Assembly (NCBI GenBank): GCA_964400105.1
Contig: CAYNTG010000048.1
Location: 1-16,198 of the forward strand
DNA length: 16,198 bases
Source of the DNA: CAYNTG01 sp964400105
Lineage (GTDB): Bacteria > UBP14 > UBA6098
Direction: 5' to 3'
Below are positions 15,061 through 16,198 of the stretch, one piece after another (position 1 is the first letter of the stretch; each line of letters begins with the position of its first letter). The translations under genes were made by a program, and so were the position numbers. The notes beneath the pieces were generated by a model that searched no databases, was not told the origin of the DNA, and worked only from the letters and a program-made list of their open reading frames with translations.

Positions 15061-15089
15061 ACTATATAAATATACTAACATGACTTCAA
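15061..15089 (-). promoter_or_regulatory. sigma-70-type promoter for mtaB-miaB
   Basis: Reading leftward, TTGAAG (15089-15084), exactly 17 bases and TATAGT (15066-15061) lie about 50 bases before the mtaB ATG. The -35 box lies inside the first codons of the divergent lpxH gene, so the two units compete for the same DNA. Confidence 0.65.
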
Positions 15090-15817
15090 GCGAAAAGCCA
15101 ATATATTTCTTTTCGGATGCACATCTCGGTGCGGGGGATGCCAAATGGGATGCGATTAAGCTATCGAAGATCGCCGCGCTGCTCGATCTTGCGGCGAGGG
15201 ACCGTGCAAAATGCTTTATCCTCGGAGACCTGTTCGATTTTTGGTTCGAGTTTCGACGCGGAATCCCTCGCGGTTACGACGAGATTCTGAAAATCCTTCG
15301 CACGGCGACCGAGCGCGGCGTCGAGCTTAACTTTATCGGCGGAAATCACGACTGGTGGGTCGGCGAAAAGTTCGCCTCGATCACAAGATGCAAGGTTCAC
15401 CATAGCCCGTTTCGAGGTGTCCTCGGCGGTTTTGACGTCTATGCCGATCACGGCGACGGCCTCGCGCCATCCGATTGGGGATACCGGAAAATATTGCGTC
15501 CGATCCTGCGAAATCGCGTTAATATTTTTCTTTACAGATGCCTGCCGAGATTCGTCGGTCAAAAACTCGCGGACTTGGCATCCGACGGAAGCCGTATTTA
15601 CACGAAGAAGCGTAACCTCGCATTCGAGGCGGAATATGTCGATGTCGCTCGCGGATTTGTCGCGACCGGAATCGATCTCGTAATCGTCGGGCATACCCAC
15701 GAACCCGCGCGGATTGTCGATCTCGCGGGCGGGAAATATGTGAACCTCGGCGATTTCTTCGAGCAGTTTTCGTTCGCTCGAATCTCGGAAGGCGAGATAA
15801 GTCTTTCGAGATTATAG
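15080..15817 (+). CDS. lpxH: LpxH-type UDP-2,3-diacylglucosamine pyrophosphatase
   Basis: LpxH cleaves UDP-2,3-diacylglucosamine to lipid X in lipid A synthesis at the inner membrane. The 245-residue protein has the full calcineurin-like metallophosphatase set: SDAHLG (D13, H15), GDLFDFW (D50, with F52-W55), GGNHDWW (N89, H90), ADHGD (H124) and GHTH (H205, H207). The GDLFDFWFE segment and the length fit LpxH rather than generic phosphodiesterases. The start at 15080 is the first Met before the conserved strand; the frame stays open upstream but crosses the divergent promoter. No ribosome-binding site is seen, and a TATAAA at 15065-15070 would start transcription close to the ATG, so a leaderless or very short-leader mRNA is possible. 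A LpxI-like alternative is not supported. Confidence 0.9.
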   Translation: MTSSEKPIYFFSDAHLGAGDAKWDAIKLSKIAALLDLAARDRAKCFILGDLFDFWFEFRRGIPRGYDEILKILRTATERGVELNFIGGNHDWWVGEKFASITRCKVHHSPFRGVLGGFDVYADHGDGLAPSDWGYRKILRPILRNRVNIFLYRCLPRFVGQKLADLASDGSRIYTKKRNLAFEAEYVDVARGFVATGIDLVIVGHTHEPARIVDLAGGKYVNLGDFFEQFSFARISEGEISLSRL

Positions 15818-15861
15818 ATAGGTTTCGCGCTATGCGACGTCTCTACCTCAGCCACCGACCG

Positions 15862-15896
15862 GTCGTTGAGTAGGCCGTAGGCCGTATCGAAACGAC
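15862..15896. repeat. REP-like hairpin element
   Basis: GTCGTT (15862-15867) pairs with AACGAC (15891-15896). Inside it two G/A juxtapositions (GA 15868-15869, GA 15889-15890) could form tandem sheared pairs. An inner GGCC/GGCC stem (15873-15876, 15880-15883) closes a GTA loop. The block GTTGAG...CGAAAC resembles dispersed intergenic palindromes seen in many bacterial genomes. That likeness is from memory and a genome copy count would be needed. Confidence 0.5.
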
Positions 15897-15903
15897 GAAG
15901 AGT

Positions 15904-15960
15904 GGCGCTGGCGTGGGGGTGGGGGCGCTGGCGCGGGAATGGGGTGGTGGTTGGGTGGGG
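15904..15960 (+). repeat. G-rich imperfect tandem repeat with G-quadruplex potential
   Basis: Two 20-base units (15904-15923 and 15924-15943) both start GGCGCTGGCG and differ at three positions. Six runs of three or more G lie at 15915-15919, 15921-15925, 15935-15937, 15941-15944, 15953-15955 and 15957-15960, enough for an intramolecular quadruplex on the top strand. Confidence 0.7.
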
Positions 15961-15992
15961 ATTTTTGCGTCCGAAGGAAAACCGCAAAAATC
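15960..15992. repeat. perfect 10-bp inverted repeat
   Basis: GATTTTTGCG (15960-15969) and CGCAAAAATC (15983-15992) flank 13 bases that contain a further TCC/GGA pairing. It directly abuts the G-rich repeat. No T run follows the second arm, so a terminator role is doubtful. Confidence 0.6.
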
Positions 15993-16106
15993 GTGACAGA
16001 GTGGAGGGGGGCGGCAGCGCCGACGGGTGTCTTGCTCAACGCGCCTTCGGCACGATTCGCTTTTGTATCGGAAATCTTCCCTTAAAAAATCCAGCCGACA
16101 GTATGA

Positions 16107-16122
16107 AGGCCTGCGGAGGCCT
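16107..16122. repeat. short AGGCCT hairpin
   Basis: Two AGGCCT copies (16107-16112, 16117-16122), each itself palindromic, flank GCGG. TGTAAAAATC follows. The significance is unclear. Confidence 0.35.
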
Positions 16123-16150
16123 GTAAAAATCTACCTAATTTGGATAAATC

Positions 16151-16198
16151 ATGAGGCTGAAGCCGATATCGGCGAGCATTGCCCGCCAGAAAATTTTT
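16151..16198 (+). CDS. possible start of a gene cut by the window end
   Basis: ATG at 16151 opens 16 codons reading MRLKPISASIARQKIF to the window edge, with GGATAA about four bases upstream as a weak ribosome-binding-like site. The first codons contain a 12-base palindrome, GCCGATATCGGC (16162-16173), so this could equally be repeat sequence. No family is recognised. Confidence 0.2.
   Translation, partial: MRLKPISASIARQKIF

Larger units (their letters stand above)
15818..16150. other. gene-free, repeat-rich stretch after lpxH
   Basis: I see no convincing gene here. Open frames on either strand are low-complexity Gly/Trp/Arg- or Pro/His-rich translations of the G-rich block and have no family likeness. 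The stretch holds a REP-like hairpin (15862-15896), a G-rich imperfect tandem repeat (15904-15960), a 10-bp inverted repeat (15960-15992) and a short AGGCCT hairpin (16107-16122). No clear terminator follows lpxH. Confidence 0.7.

Noticed and set aside
14876..15079. N-terminal extension of LpxH by 68 residues
   Set aside because: It would run antisense through mtaB and the divergent promoter, and LpxH proteins normally begin just before the SDxHLG strand.
15862..15992. CRISPR array
   Set aside because: There are only two imperfect 20-base units, no regular unique spacers and no cas genes.
15902..16126. 74-codon rightward frame rich in Gly and Trp after lpxH
   Set aside because: It is a low-complexity translation of the G-rich repeat, with no ribosome-binding site and no family likeness.

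Overview
The window most likely comes from a Gram-negative (diderm) bacterium of an uncultured, FCB-like or neighbouring candidate phylum. An lpxH gene implies lipid A and an outer membrane. Two secreted proteins end in a C-terminal domain with a PNPFNS motif, the type seen on type IX secretion cargo in Bacteroidetes, Cloacimonadota, WOR-3, Zixibacteria and similar groups. The exact phylum cannot be fixed from the sequence alone. Vegetative promoters are easy to read and favour TTGACC or TTGAAn, a spacer of 16-17, and TATAAT or a close variant.

Left part (1-5000): a small exported protein of unknown function is followed 11 bases later by rnfB, the multi-cluster ferredoxin subunit of the Rnf complex, which ends at a strong terminator. 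A leftward gene then encodes an exported LVIVD-repeat beta-propeller. Behind its promoter lies a decayed AhpD/carboxymuconolactone-decarboxylase-like pseudogene, broken by three frame changes and two stops. Next is a leftward two-gene operon: a NifX-like protein and a MinD-type ATPase with an inserted 2[4Fe-4S] ferredoxin domain.

Middle part (5000-11220): the tldD-tldE operon encodes a predicted metalloprotease pair and ends in a bidirectional terminator. A convergent gene encodes a second exported protein, whose N-terminal half resembles the nitrilase fold but seems to lack the catalytic cysteine. Divergent from it is a large ABC-2-type membrane protein that is probably translated from a nearly leaderless mRNA.

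Right part (11220-15820): a leftward translation-related cluster, mtaB-miaB-hflX, carries two radical-SAM tRNA methylthiotransferases overlapping by 25 bases, then the ribosome-associated GTPase HflX. Divergent from it is lpxH. The last 380 bases hold no convincing complete gene. They hold a REP-like hairpin, a G-rich imperfect tandem repeat with quadruplex potential, and two more inverted repeats.

Most of the window is conserved housekeeping content. I do not see a multi-gene defence or biosynthetic system. The points most worth a second look are the pseudogene, the nitrilase-like exported protein, the isolated rnfB pairing, and the repeat-rich right end.
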